NCBI GenBank assembly: GCA_002633005.1
Contig: NMRA01000239.1
Location: forward strand, 424,195-488,194
Length of the DNA: 64,000 bases
Reading direction: 5' to 3'
From: Phoronis australis
Lineage: Eukaryota; Phoronida; Phoronidae
The notes beneath the pieces are model-generated. The model was given only the letters and a program-made list of their open reading frames with translations, ran no database searches and was not told where the DNA came from. How positions within the stretch are numbered: the stretch's first letter is position 1; the number at the start of each line of letters is the position of its first letter. A program made the position numbers and the translations under genes. Below, piece by piece: positions 24,090-38,029 of the stretch.

Positions 24090-25555
24090 ATGTTAACAAG
24101 CCCCCCTGCAACTTCAGCCAGTCACGTGGAACTATTTGTTGATGCGTTTGCGGTTGTCGTTATTAAACCGAGCACAGGTAACAAAGAATTCAATGTTGCG
24201 GTCGATCACACCATTGATCTACTAAAAATAAATTACAACTGCAAATTTCAAGATTTCTTTCACATGATCTGTAGCCTTGGCAACTCTAATTGGCTATCGT
24301 TAGTACACATCAACTAACAACACAAAAATATCTCGCTGTAACATGTGTTTCAGTCTATATGACCACTTTCCTACGTTCACCTCACTATATGTCAGTATCA
24401 ATTACAAACCACAAATTCCAAAAATAATTTGAACACAACTATTTCCCAAACAACGAGCACAGTTTTTTAAATGAACTCAAATAGACTAATATCGATTATA
24501 TTTTCAGTCAAATTTACGCTCCCACCAGGACTCTAAATATTGTATTGTCTAATATCATCACTAAGTTGCAGGAAGAACACGTTCCCTACAAAAGAACTCC
24601 ATTGAAAAATTACACGCGCAAAACGAACCCTTGGATAACACAGGGACATCTTATTTCAATAAAAAGTTAACATTGGCGGCACAAAAAATAAAACTTATAT
24701 CCACACCTAGCCCATTACATGACGAATGAAATAGAGTCGTTATTACTCACAGTAAAACTTTGAAATTACTTATTCAAACTGCAAAGAACTTTACCTTCAT
24801 AAAGAACGAGATACAAGCAAGACATGGGATGCGATCAAGAGCATTTTCAAAACAAACACCAAGTCTGAAAAATTATCAGAATAAATAACGAAATAAACGT
24901 TAAATATATTTGATAAACGTCAACAGCTCATGAATTTAACAACATCTTTATAAATAGCGATCCATTAATAGTAATTACCAGTCCACACACACTCTAAAAT
25001 CGACTCTTTCTTATCCAGTCCTACGCAAACAAAATTAAAATTTCAAGCAGTAAATGAAAACAATATGAGAAATTCCCTGGGCAATACCAAATTTAAATCT
25101 ATTAAAGGATTTGACAACATTTCACCAAATTCACGATTACTCTGTTCATTATCAAATCACTCAGTACCATCATCAATCAATGTTTTGACACAGGTGATTT
25201 TCCAACTTCTTTGTAAATTGCCAAAGTTAAGGCCATATAAAAAGAAAATTATTTAGATTAACGCAGTATTAACAACATTTCTCTCTACTCAGTTCCTGCT
25301 TTCTCAAAATTATTCGAAAAATTTCTTTTGACTAGCTTCACGCTTACTACGTCGTACTGCAAACAACCTCTTCAATGAACATCAATGTGGCTTTTAAAAA
25401 ATAAGAACAATAGAATTTGCAACACTCGAACTAACTGCCATAATTAACGGATTTCTAGACAAAAGGATAAACTCAAACCCCATCTTACTAGACCTAAGAA
25501 AAGCTTTTGACACAACAGAACATGATATCTTGCTAAAAAATTTACGTGTTATGTT

Positions 25556-25964
25556 ACTGCAGGAGTAAAACATTTATTCTGCAAGACTCATTTAATCATT
25601 CGACGGCAATGTGTTGTATTTGACAATTCACCCTCCCAAAAATAATTCATCATCGGAAATGTACCCTGACGATCTATTCTTAGTCCCTTCCTTTTTCCTT
25701 TCCGTAAATGACCTCCACAAATCCATATCGTTTGATACCCTTATGTGTACTGATGATACACACCTTCGTCTACAAAACCAAAAAACAACAAAACTGAAAT
25801 CAATAATAAGCTATCAGACATATTCACATAGTTATCAATCAACAAATTGCTGTTAAATGTCATCAAAACAAGACCCAAGACATTCCACTTCCCTCAGAAA
25901 AGTAGCACAAACATTAAAACTTAAGATAACTATAAATATTCAAAATCTTTTGTTAACAAGTACG
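25556..25964. repeat. 409-bp direct duplication, copy 1
   Basis: Seen: 25556-25964 and 25966-26374 match along their full length with two differences noted (CAGG/CTGG and ACCCTG/ACCCCG), separated by a single N at 25965. Both hold the same LINE reverse-transcriptase fragment. Most likely an unresolved contig overlap. Confidence 0.9.
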
Positions 25965-25965
25965 N

Positions 25966-26374
25966 ACTGCTGGAGTAAAACATTTATTCTGCAAGACTCA
26001 TTTAATCATTCGACGGCAATGTGTTGTATTTGACAATTCACCCTCCCAAAAATAATTCATCATCGGAAATGTACCCCGACGATCTATTCTTAGTCCCTTC
26101 CTTTTTCCTTTCCGTAAATGACCTCCACAAATCCATATCGTTTGATACCCTTATGTGTACTGATGATACACACCTTCGTCTACAAAACCAAAAAACAACA
26201 AAACTGAAATCAATAATAAGCTATCAGACATATTCACATAGTTATCAATCAACAAATTGCTGTTAAATGTCATCAAAACAAGACCCAAGACATTCCACTT
26301 CCCTCAGAAAAGTAGCACAAACATTAAAACTTAAGATAACTATAAATATTCAAAATCTTTTGTTAACAAGTACG
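25966..26374. repeat. 409-bp direct duplication, copy 2
   Basis: Second copy of 25556-25964 immediately after the single N. The sequence after this copy continues the LINE, so copy 2 is the one joined correctly to downstream sequence. Confidence 0.9.
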
Positions 26375-27010
26375 TCTTTGGGAATATCGATGGACAGTTA
26401 TTTGTCCTGATCTGAACACATTAATGTGGTGGGAACAAAAATTACACAAACCTTTGGCGTACTAAATCAACTCAAGAAATATCTGCCTTTAGTCGAGTTC
26501 ACGACTATTTAGTACTCCTTGATCTACACTCACTTACTTTGTGGCATCATAAAACGAGGATTTAAAACTTTCGGCAGATGACAATTCTTTCAGAAACAAG
26601 TCATGACAATGATCCCCATCGCACACTACTTTGCGTACACAAATTCAAATAGCAAATTACTGAAAATACCTCTATTTGATGATACTCACAATACATGTAT
26701 ATCCTACTTGGTAATATATTACTAGTCTTTTCGCCACTAACCTCCACATTGCTTCCGAAAGAATTTCATTTGTTATGACAACCGAAACAGCGGACCAATT
26801 AGAATTTCTCATTCGCTAGATCTCTGAGGAAACTTAAAGGTTACTTATCGCAACTACATACACATACGAAAGACTCCATTTTACAAATCAGTCACGACAA
26901 CTCACTGTTCACGTTTTCGCGTTCCTAGAGTCATCAATGAAAATACAATACTCTCTTCAGTTCTAGATAAGATAAACACTCACCCACTTGCTAGACTTTC
27001 AAGATACAAG

Positions 27011-30000
27011 ATACATTTGGTATTGACCACCGGTGACCTGGTGCTGGGAATTCGAATACATGGGTTTTAGGCAGTAAGCGAGGTCACGTTTGCGAAAGTC
27101 ACCCACCCACCTTTGTTCCAGATACGTAATTGTGAGCCTAACTCGCATTAAACACTAGTAAAGAAAACAAAAGAAAATTGCGAACGTTATCAACTTTCTG
27201 CAACGTAGCCAATGAAAATGTGCATTGGAATGTGTACGACATTTTACAAAAATATCCAGCCGACGTTGATAATCTTAGGGTTAACTGCAGCTTTCTCATG
27301 GTTACACGGATAACCCCGATTGCGCTGGCGAAAAAGTTTTTGCAAAAATTGAAGTCAGCGTTCCCAAACGTGGAATCTGTGTTGCGAATGTTTTTGAGTG
27401 TTATGGTCCTAACTGCTCCGCAGAAAGGTCATTTTAACAGCTTAAAGGAATAAACAGTGTACCGAGACCAACGATATTGCAAGAAAAACTACAATCAATA
27501 GCCATGATGGGCATAGAATGGTAACATTTATGAAATCTTGATTACGAAGATCATGAGCTTTCCGCAGTAAAATAAAAAAAACTGAACTTCGCAAAATCAT
27601 AAGAAGAACAAATAAATTGCCGTATAACGTTTAACATACATAAAAGCTAATTGTGTGCATTCGGATAAATGCTCACTGGGTTATATTGAGAACATTTCCG
27701 GCAGCAATGCATTGGTTATTTGAAATTTTCAATTGTTTACTTGATTCCGATTTGTATTTAGGTTACAAGAACTGAATCACGGAAGTCTTCATAAGTTACA
27801 TCGGATCAGTCAGTGGGCAGTTTTGGGCCCCGCAAACCCCTAAAGACACCAAAACAACTGCGTTTTCAACATAACTACTGAAGAATAGCACTGTACGAAC
27901 CTGTTGCACAGTGCAATTCTTGTCCGCACAGCGTAGTTACTTAGAGAAACCCAAAAGTTAATGATTTTATTCGACTTCAGCCGAGTCAATTCTAAAAACA
28001 GGCTTACGTGGTTACATAATCGAGGGTGATGCCAGACCAAGGAAACAGGTGTGCTATAGCAATAAAGCTCACTGGCTATACGCAGTCAACCTCCAAAATT
28101 TTTTCTTTCAATTCCATTTAGCATAACTCAATTGCTTTTTGCCAAGGAAATGTTGAGACCTGGGTGTCAAAGATGACGAAATCAAAACAAAATACTACAG
28201 TTTTCATTTTTTATTTCCTGCAGTGAGTAGGAAGGACATAACCTTTTAATTGAACCACATTTATAATTGAAATTTAAGTGGAGGTGACAATCTCAATGAT
28301 AGAATTACAAGAACACTTGAAATGGAAGTCTTTTGAACTTGATTTTCAACTGGATAGTGTTTTTTAAATTCATGTGCTAATCTATTGAAATAATAATGAA
28401 TCCAAGGCAGCAATAAATGTTGCCTGAAGATGGCAACTAGTGAACATGTTATTTCGGGCGTTCATTATGGCAAGCTAATTCTATAATACTTTGGTCACTG
28501 AATCATCTAAATGAAAGAACAAATCAGAGGACGATTATGATTTAATCATTAGGCACTCCACAGTTCAAATTAAAATCAATTACTTTCAGTCGGAACTATG
28601 TATTTGGTTTCTACAGTGAAATACTTTCAAGGTAGTTGAGGGTTACATCTACTGTACATAAGTAAACACTGAAATAATCTCAGTACAGTTAATATGTAAG
28701 CAAATATGATCTAACTTTTTACCAAAATAAGTAACTTAGAATGCACAGTACGTTAGAACATTTAAGCATTAAAAACTTTACCCAACAACACATGACAAAT
28801 TTACATGATATGAAAGTGGACATGCCTAACTATTACCATGGCGATCGGGTGTTTCCGTACACTAGAATTAGACAAGGATGATTAAAAAGGTGCAAGAAAC
28901 AAGGATTGGAGGCTTAAAGCTTCACAATCCTACATAGCCTATTTCTTTAATTAAGAGTAACTTGAAGTAAGAACGCAATAAGTTACAAAATATCAATTAA
29001 AAACGCAATTTAAACGTAGAATGTTGAAAAAATACGAATTATATTGTGACACATAGTCAAACCTTGAAGAGCAATTGACTTTCAAACAAAAAACGATTTC
29101 AAAACTTATTTTTTAGCTGAGTATAAAATCAACTGAATGGGATATTCACTGTAGAACATTTAGAATATTCCTTATATGTTTTGCACAGAAACGTAAAAAC
29201 AGGGCAAAGTTGCTATTTTATAGCAACATTCATCAAATTGTATCAAAGTTAAAGTTTCACCAATTATAAAATAGCTGACTGAACATGCCTTTCAGTTCAG
29301 CAAAAGTAGCCATGTTGCCAGTGCCTCTGGAATTGTGACATACATGTAGTCCAACGGGAACTGTGAGTACTTTTGGCACTCAATACGTAACATCTGCGTG
29401 GCTGAAATCTGGTGAATCGCTCAGAATAGTAAGTAAAGATATTTCTATTGAGTGGGATGCATTATCTTTCCAGTTATGTTGAAGTATTTTTGCAAAACGA
29501 AAAAAAATTGGTTCGACCGCTCTACCCTTACTTTTCATTCAGTCGAGCTAGCGATCGAGGCTAAAATTCAATGGATAGCAGCGACAGGTAAAGAAAACCA
29601 AGTTATTCAGTACATCCTCGTTCAAACACTTTTTTGCAAAAAATCCTAATTCAAAACAAAATCAATCTACTTGCTACTTCTAGCACTAATCCTTTCCGAC
29701 AGTGTTCGTTGATGCGAACCGCCATTTTAAATTTTAGGTTACAAGAGTAGCCCAAGACTTACTAGCTTCCGCAAAGCGACAACATGTACAGTTTCGAATA
29801 CTCTTTTTAAAATTTTAAAAAAGTTCACTGATCGATCTTGGTTTACAACCATTCTTGGATTGCTGGCTGTAGTCCTCGATGCAATCTGCAGAAAAATGTT
29901 CGCTACACGTTACCGAATACGGCGATGCTCCATTCGTGGACTTAAGAAATTCTTACCACCTACGACGCAGTCTTGGATCAGTGGGAAACTTGCGGCGAAT

Positions 30001-31545
30001 TGTCACAGCCTCCAACTATACAACGGTCTGTCATTCTTCTTCAAACATTTATTCCAATTTAATTTAAATATCTGTCTAAATTCGAAAAAATACAACAAAA
30101 GTACTCCTCTTTGCACACAACAGACAACACGCAACTATGAACAGACTCGGCAATGATCGTGCCACGTCCTTGGTATGAGGTATTTTCTGAAGATAGCCAA
30201 AGATGGAAATTTTCTGTTCTCAAAACTTTGTGGGAAGTGAGAGCGTTTTTTAAACGAATTATAGACGAATATACGGGATGAAACAAAAAGAAATGTGGTT
30301 CACAAGCAAACTTTATTAACAGTCAACCCATGTGTATACATATTAACAACAATTAAATAGCTCTCAATCCCTCTCTTTAATCCTGCACTGACCAGTGGCT
30401 TGCTTTCCAAGTGCCTTTTCTGGGGGTACTTTCACACCTCTATCGTGACGCAACTTACACGTATATAATAAAATTTGAACATTACCCGTGTAGAGATCGA
30501 TTAGAAGCTGTCAGATTGATGATGAATGTTCACGTGAAATTTTTTTCAATTTAAGGTCGATAATAGGGTTATCCCAGGTTACGCAGAGACACTTGAATCT
30601 TGCTGTATTTACCCTCAATGTTGCAATTCACCTCAAGCACTTCTGCAGCCTCGTTTCTGTGCCATTGGAGTTCAACACGTTCTTTGTTTTTGTCGTATTC
30701 TCGTCCTTCTAATGCCTGAAAAGTATTACTGCTCTGCTTTGGGCCGCAACTCCAACTCGACAAAATTGGACAAACTTGACAAATATCCGTGTAGGTCTGG
30801 GTTTTAAAAGTTATTCGCCTTCCTGACATCAATCAAACACAAAACGACTGAACAAATGAAGATCGTCGGGTTAATTTTGAACCGCACAGATACGTTTTCA
30901 ATCCCGCTACTTTTTTGAACACTTCAAACTGTGAACATCTGCACTGCCACAAACCTCGACTGTTTCCGATATGACCTGTGAAAATGTGCCTGAAATTCTA
31001 AAACAAAACCAATGAAAACAACTCGTTTTCCTACCTCAAGGACAAAGGAGAGTTCTATCACTGTGTAATCATGGACGGTCATATTGTCAGTGAGGTTGCT
31101 AAACAAGCTTTGTAATCTCAATATCTAAAACTGGTAATTTAAATTCAAATCAATGTACCCAGTGGCTATCTTTTGAGTCAAACTGTTTCTTGTATAAAAA
31201 CCAATATATCAAACACATTCAAATGCGTTGTACGCTGTCAGCGAAAAAGAATCACGTTATTCCCCAAAGACGTATCCTTAAGAGCGGCGACTAATTAAAC
31301 ATGCGAGTAACAACTTTAACAATTAGGAAATGATAAAACATCAATAAAATTATGATTTATATCATACAGCCACTGGGCACATCGCTTTGAATTTAAATTG
31401 CCACTTTCAAATATTAAGAGATTACAAAGTCGCAGGTGTGTGTCTTTGAAATGACGTGAACAATACGCAAGTAAGGGCCTAAATATGTTAGCTACAACAT
31501 TTTGCAAATCTGGTAATTAGCATGTTGTACAGACAATTTTCTACA
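27011..31545. other. No gene recognised
   Basis: AT-rich sequence with only short ORFs. The minus-strand ORF at 30569-30832 (87 codons, starts MMSGRRITFKTQTYTD) has no similarity I recognise, and ORFs of that length are expected by chance here. No rRNA, tRNA or clear transposon ends were seen. Confidence 0.4.
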
Positions 31546-31547
31546 TA

Positions 31548-31655
31548 CAGTAAACCTCGGTTAAAGTCGGACGTGCTTAAGTCGGACGTGCTTAAGTCGG
31601 ACGTGCTTAAGTCGGACGTGCTTAAGTCGGACGAGCTTAAGTCGGATATTCGCTC
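31548..31655. mobile_element. pogo-like terminus with 15-bp tandem repeat
   Basis: Seen: TA then CAGTAAACCTCGGTTAAAGT, a start typical of pogo/Tigger-type inverted ends. It runs straight into five to six 15-bp units (GTCGGACGTGCTTAA) from 31566. Because 15 is divisible by three, the array reads as (LKSDV)n in one frame, but that is almost certainly incidental. I could not find the other end. Confidence 0.5.
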
Positions 31656-31979
31656 AATTCGAATAAAGCTCTGTGGAACGGTTGACCAAGCATTAATTCC
31701 TTAATAAAGTCCTACGTGTAAGAATTCTTAAGTCGAAGGAACAATTGACCAAAATACCCCCTTTTTACCTCGGAATCCGCCATAGAATATTTTCTCTTAA
31801 AAATCGCCGAACATTCATGTACATGTATGACTTTTAATAATTTATTGACAGATCGCAAGTGGAGTCTTCGCTTATGTTCACATTGGATACAGTATGCAAA
31901 TACTTTGAATTAAGTGAACAGCAATTAGTGAACGAGGCTCATTCACGCTGCCGCACAGCTCACTGAAACACCAGCCTGC

Positions 31980-32120
31980 CGTTCAGAAACGCTAGGACCT
32001 CGCTAAAAAGCAAGACTTCGCGAGATTACGTGAGATATTGCCGTGAATTTCAAATGAGAGCACATGACTTTGACTAGGTTCTAGCTAGGTCCTAGCGTAG
32101 GTCCTAGCGTCTACTGAACG
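31980..32120. repeat. MITE family A copy 4
   Basis: Seen: GTTCAGAAACGCTAGGACCT start, CAAGACTTCGCGAGATTACG interior, and GTCCTAGCGTCTACTGAAC end. The best preserved interior of the family; internal GGTCCTAGCG-like words are repeated near the right end. Confidence 0.65.
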
Positions 32121-33165
32121 CACGCCCGGTTTATTAGCACAAACATTTTGCGTATCCGCGGGTTAGCTGATGAATACTTCCCTCTCCAGCATATCTGAAC
32201 AATATTCTATTGTTTGAAGTTGATTATTAATGCCATAGCGATACATCGCAACAGAACAGACCTAAAATTTCAGAGGCACACTCGTGAAACTTGTACGCGC
32301 GAATAAAGCCACAGTCAGATCGAGATTATTATTTCTCACCGCGAGTTTACCAAAGTTGTCACTAAAAATGCAAGGGGGAGGGCGCAGAAAAAACGAAATA
32401 ACTGCTCCGCAGTCGCCATCAAGTTAGCGTGGTAAGAAGGCATTCCTGAGTGCCTCAGTTGGTTTTTGCTAGTACGGATTTTTGACATTTTTTCCTTTCA
32501 CCAACAGCCGGAATACCTGGGCGGCGGTAATAAAAAGCTGTAAGGGGGAATTGTTTTTTCCAAAATCAGGGCGACAAATTGGTAACTTAATCGGTAAGTT
32601 CTAAAATATCGCCTTGGGTGCATGTTTGGAGCACACGACCAGATACTCTCGTGGTTTCAGGAATGAGAGGACATTCATTCGGTTGGTTATAAATACCAAT
32701 TTATGCACCCAAAAGACCTTCGTGTGTCCTGTGCGCTTGTCGCCAAAAATTACACCACTTCGTCACAAGGGGGCGTCCACATTTAATCTCTGAACGATGA
32801 CTAATCTCGGAGTAGAACAGCGGCACTTCTACAAAAATCTACGGAATAGGTCTATATCAATTTAACAAAAGATCAGTTGATAATGTAAAAAAGGTAGTTA
32901 CAGCGCTTGAGTTATTCCACAAACACCGGCTGAAAAACGTACTTTTCGAGACAATTGTAAGTAGGTGTAAGCACGCTGTGCTTCCCGCAAACGCAGTCCG
33001 AGGCCAAGGCAAAGCTGCGAACAAAAGCACAGGCTCAAGGTCAAGTTTTGTTAGCGGCAAGTTGGGGATGAGAGCTTACCCGAGAGGTGGGCGCATAAGT
33101 GGAAATTTGCACAAAGGTTAAGTGATAAAATGACCTATAAGAAGAAACAAATTGTAAAAAATAAG
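32121..33165. other. No gene recognised
   Basis: Seen: nothing coding that I can support. Short ORFs only. Confidence 0.4.
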
Positions 33166-33169
33166 TGCC

Positions 33170-33480
33170 GGGAAGATTATTTTTTAGTAACCTTAATCAT
33201 TTAAATTGGGGAATAATTTCTTGACTTTTACACATAGGGTTGTACAACTGAAATCCGCCATGATAACTATTTAAGTTACTTGAATTCAGAGTTTTGAGTT
33301 TGTTTTGAAAATTTCGTCGCCAATTCACCGCTCACAAGGACAATTTAATGGATCCAAGGAAACACAAGGCTTCGGAGGTTTATGCAATACCAGTCTGAAG
33401 GAGGTTCACAAAGATTGCATTTGGATTTGAGACAGTCGGCAGTTTTAGTGTCCAACTTTTATGTTTCTTATATGTGGTTA
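33170..33480. repeat. Repeat segment shared with foldback element 2
   Basis: Seen: AACCTTAATCATTTAAATTG, TTTCTTGACTTTTACACAT and GTTTTAGTGTCCAA, in the same order as at 39223-39430. Here the segment lies outside the foldback arms; at 39.2 kb it lies between them. Confidence 0.5.
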
Positions 33481-33509
33481 TGAGTCATCGGGAACTTCGA
33501 GCGCCTGTG

Positions 33510-34792
33510 GTTCCACCGAAGAGCTTTTCACCACTTGGTGAAAGAGATATAAATCAAACGAATGAATGGGAGGAGTATTCTTCTTTAATGTGTTAGTACT
33601 AACAAAATCAAATTCCTTTGACACGTTTTCAAAGCCGCAAACGATCATACCGGTTACATTTCGCCTCTTTTTGCCTTCCTCTAGCAACAACGAATCAAAT
33701 CGTCTGCCATCTTCTACCGTTAGCTTTTGACCTAATGACGTCATGTAGTGACCTAAATACCAGCCAGTGAGCCCAGTGAATGGTTTAGTCCATGAGCTCA
33801 CCGGTAGGTTAAAAATTGCAAATGGCGGATTGATATTCGAAAAGTAAACAATCGAACCTTCTTGAATAAGTTCTTCTAACGGGCTTGATTCCGTGAAGTT
33901 ATATTCGCTGTATTATTTCTGATTGTAAATTTATTCACGCGATTGCAATTTTGACGCATGCAGGTTAAGGTTTGACTTGCAATTCGAGTGTAATTTGAAT
34001 GGAACTTGATTCTACACTTTCAACTTCCAACCCTGTTTAAGGGTTGCTTTACCAACTACAAAAATCGGAAAATTATGCAAGAAAATTATGTTTATTAGAT
34101 CGTTTTTCACTCATTACGGATACAACGGGCAAGTTAAGTGTCGCTTGAGTCCCAGATTTTGCATGCACCCCACCGGTCGTTAATTCTACAAGCTGATATG
34201 AGCTTCACGACGAGGTGACCTACCCAAGCGGTGTGAAATTTTGCTAAGTAACAGGGTTAGAAGTCCGCACAGTGAAAGTTTAGTATCAAGTGCCATACAT
34301 ATCACACGAGAATTGCACATCAAATATTAACATGAAAACGTTGAAACTGAGGTCGCGTGAGCATATTTATTTCCAGAATTAACACGGCAAATATAACTGC
34401 ACGAAAATCAAGCCCTTCAAAAGAACTTATTTACTAAAAATTGGGCTTTCCGGTATTTGCTTGTCACTCCGCCATTTATATTTTTAAGCCACCGATGAAC
34501 TCGTGAACTGAAGCATACATGTACACTAGGCTCATTGGCTGGCATTCAGGTTATTACATGACGTCATTATATAAAAAGGGTAGAAGATGGCAGACGACTT
34601 TATTCGTTGCTATTAGAGGAAGGCAAAAAGAGGCGATATATTTGCGGTAAAACGTTTGCGGTTTTCTAAACGTGTCAAGGGAATTTGATTTCGTTAGTAC
34701 TAACACACTGAACAAGAGTTTCCTCCCATTCTTTTGGTCTATATCCATTTCACCAAGCAGTGAAAAGCATTCCGGTGGTCCTTCAGCTCTGT
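33510..34792. mobile_element. Foldback element 1 (family D)
   Basis: Seen: a left arm of about 33510-34070 and a right arm of about 34262-34792 that are diverged inverted copies of each other. Matched words are GCTTTTCACCACTTGGTGAAA (33519 on) against the inverse ending at 34772, GTTAGTACTAAC, GCCATCTTC, GACGTCAT and CCTGTTTAAGGGTTG. The arms nearly meet. The extreme ends contain a small palindrome TTTCACC-x2-TGGTGAAA. No ORF explains the arms. The same arms, in the same layout, occur at 38.03-40.15 kb. Confidence 0.65.
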
Positions 34793-37700
34793 TTAAAATC
34801 TGAGTACTGGCTAAGTTGGAGTTTAACAAACAGTAGTTCTTAGATATAATTTGTCGATAGGCGCAAAAAATTCATTGAGGCACTGTTTCCTCGCCTCTGA
34901 TCAGTTAGCTCATGTTGTCTCAGCAATCACGCCTTGCCCTTCCTTACCACAGAAACAATTACGTACCAATACAGGCTCGTAGGAAGGGAAAAATTATTGG
35001 GTGGGGGCGGGGGGACAAACCAATTCAACTTCGCCAAATTACCCCCCTTTCTATCGCCCCCACATCCGTGTCCCCCCTTCTTCGGATGCCGCCATATTTG
35101 TACCGAACCTCCTACGTCCGGCATAGGTGTGGGGGGGGGCAATCCCGGGGATACAGCCATCAGTATTTGAGTAACCGTGCACCAAAAAAGTTTCACGGAG
35201 AGTAAAAATGGGCTTAAGGACAGCGCACTGACGGGTAGCTGCACGGGGGCTGCCTCAAGTAACTGTAGCGAGATCTAACAGTCTGAAAATACAAAATTCG
35301 ATGAACTGAAGCTAATCGCTGGAAGCTAAGTTATACTTCACTCGAGACAGGCAGCGTAGCTCGTACTTATCCGTCTGCGCAGGTCAAGATTCGTTTTACT
35401 ATGATCCAATTTCAAGAAAAGTTCGTTATATTACTATCCAATTTCGGGAAAGTTCGTTTTATTATGGCCGTTCATTGAAGGCAGTTTTGGAAAAGGTGGA
35501 TTCCGGGTTCTCTGGTACAGTGCATTTGGGACTGTTTCAAAATTCCTTGTTGAAACATGGCCGGTAGTCCAGTTTGTGGTGGCTGGGTAAAATGATGAGA
35601 GTGTGTACGTGTACCAAAATGATTCAGAGTGTGTACGTGTACCAAAATGATACAGAGTGTGTACTTGTACCAGAATGTACAAATTTCAACGTCTGGAGTT
35701 CAAATTCAATTCCTGTGGATCACCCAGTCTCTGCGCAGGCCTACTGCATGGTTTCACCGTATTTTTAACGTGGGTGCGTCAGTCATGAGATGTACCGTAT
35801 GCGTACTGTGCATGGGAATGACAAGCAAACGATTCAGTTTTGACTAACAAAAATTCATTGCGAAACTAAACACATCAAGGAAGTGCAAAACAACCTTTCC
35901 AAGTTAATGAGCAATGAATTTAATTTCATTTATTTAATGACTGAAACTTCTTTTTTCGATCGGAGTTTGTGAATTTGAACCACTAATCTAGTTCCTAAGT
36001 GAATAAACAATTTATTGTCATTTGCATTGTGAGAACATTTTGGTACACTTTGTAGAGCTGCCCGTCATTCATCAATATCCTTGAGACTTATTTCAGATAG
36101 ACAAAAATTGTTTAGTGTACTTCGCTATTTGGGTATCTGATGATAGGTCGAATTTTCCCTAGTACGCCTCGTGAATACTTGGCAGTGTAAGATTTACATG
36201 TATAGAAGGACAAAGGGGCAATTCCCCCCAACCACCCCACCGAGAGAGGATCCCGTCTGAAAAAGGACACCTTAAGATGAAAGGCTACACATAATTAAGT
36301 TTGGAAAAGACTAACAGTTCATTCCGTCGTCGTGTGGTCCTGAAATAAGAGACCTTCCTCAACATCAAAACCGGTTGTAAGATTTCACAAGCAACAGGGG
36401 AATAGAGATAATCGATACCAATATTGGACCTTCTTTCCGTGAGAGGTCCTTTAAGAATTTGTCGATAAAAACACAAAAAGGGTGGCCAATTGAATGTCAT
36501 CAATAGCCCCTTCAATGTCTGGGCCCCTAAATATGAAAAGATCTATATTTTCAAAGATCAGGAAATGTGCAGCAATTGATGTTATCCGCCAGGTCATCAA
36601 TTTTTCTCAAGTGACAAACAATTTCAAGAAAAAAAACAACGAAAAATAGGGTCACAGTTTGGTCCGTTATCCCTTGCCAAAGAGGGGTCTCTGGAAAATA
36701 TAGTTTTGTATTCGCAAATTTGTATTATTGAATTTAAAATTTTTCTCGATTTTTCGAAATACATGTATGAATAATTAAGGGCACTTTTCAAGTGCGTTTA
36801 GACGACCTATGGTGCAAAATAGGAGACCCTAACAACAATGTCCTGGCCAGGGCCCTCAAAGGGTAAACCATGCGCTGAAACCGAGTTGGCAAATGTTCTC
36901 TTGAATTTTCTCTCTTATCCGTATTCGCAGTCTTTCTTTTCTTGACTGTCCCCATCCCCACGCCTATGTCGATTGCCACGAGTTAACGCTGACGGCTGCA
37001 AATTTTTTGGGGGCACGTGCCCCCCCGTTTCCTACGACCCTGTAATGTCCGAGCAAAACAAATGATCAAAACAACAAATTCAAAGTAAGCAAGCAAAAGG
37101 GTTGTCTAACCACTGTGAAAATAAATTCATACTGTGAATACGCGTGTTTGCGGTGTACGTCTACACCAATCACTAATCCAAACGAGAATAGCAGACGAAC
37201 TTAGTGCGTGAAAAATGCCATTGAAGAAAAAATATGAATAGAACGATAGCAAAAACTGGCGAAAGTTATTACGATTAACGTACATATGAGTTAATAGTTG
37301 TAAATGTTAACTGCAAGTTCTGTTAAAATTAGTTTACGAAATTCAGCATTGTCCGACAGCGTCTTGCCCAGCAGTGTACCAGTGTAACTGTGGAAGTCCC
37401 CACATGAACGTTCATGTTTTGTCAATTAACGCAGGAGATCTGCTGAGCTCGAGGACTAATCGAAATCGATATCGAAATTATTTCTACGTTTGTACACGCC
37501 AAAATAAGTGCTATTATTCTGTGTTCGTGTATATTATGGTTTATACATATGCGTCTCCAATCCAGGTTCGCAACCGACAACCCCTAGATTGGAGCTACAA
37601 ACTCGAGTAAAAATTCAAGATTTCGAGTAAAAGCTCGACATCCGAGATCAGCTTCAAACTGTTAGGAATAATTTTGGAGTCATCAAATTCAAGCTAAGAT

Positions 37701-38029
37701 GAAACGGTTATTCTGTACATGTCATGGAGAATAGAAAAATAGTCATTTTTCTTGAAAGACAGCAGTGTACCCACCGTCGACACCTTTTTACCGTATTTTG
37801 CACTTCCATGTAAATTGTGACGTATTTCCGGAAAAGTATACTGATTGTAGTAAAACGTTTTCCTCGGCTATCGAATGATGTTACCTAAGAGGAAACCAGT
37901 CAAGAGACTAAAGCTTTACAAGCGATAGACGACAACTCGCTTAGCTCACAAGTGTGACTGTACCCACCATCGACACTCTTCAACACAACGTCTACAAAAG
38001 TTAATACTTAGCTCTGAAGGGCCATAGGA
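34793..38029. other. Intergenic stretch with G-rich elements and a tandem repeat
   Basis: Contains two fragments sharing an end CAGG(C/G)TCGTAGGAA plus a G-run (34972 on; 37042 leftwards on the minus strand) and a 28-bp tandem repeat at 35599. Otherwise nothing is recognised. Confidence 0.4.
35599..35680. repeat. 28-bp tandem repeat, three units
   Basis: Seen: GAGTGTGTACGTGTACCAAA-type units begin at 35599, 35627 and 35655 with exact 28-bp spacing. A minus-strand copy of the reading frame looks repetitive for the same reason. Confidence 0.85.

Larger units (their letters stand above)
24090..27010 (+). pseudogene. Degenerate LINE with endonuclease remnant and reverse transcriptase
   Basis: Seen: plus-strand fragments in several frames following the order of a non-LTR retrotransposon polyprotein. 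They are an endonuclease-like DHTIDLLKINYN...FFHMICS (about 24200), KTNPWITQG (24630), SKTWDAIKSIF (24820), IKGFDNISP (25100), FDTGDFPTS..AKVKAIYKK (25190), DLRKAFDTTEHDILLKNL (25488), a NDLHKSI...CTDDTHLRL block where YADD should be (25710 and 26120), and TFGVLNQLKKYLPL (26450). Stops and frameshifts are everywhere, and the catalytic box is C-T-D-D. No LTR was seen. Clade is not certain (jockey, CR1 or I-like). The copy is inflated by the duplication around position 25965. Confidence 0.8.

Noticed and set aside
30569-30832. Minus-strand 87-codon ORF starting with two Met
   Set aside because: No motif, and dozens of ORFs this long are expected by chance in 64 kb of this composition.
31522-31704. 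(LKSDV)n repeat protein
   Set aside because: Explained by a 15-bp tandem repeat within a transposon terminus.
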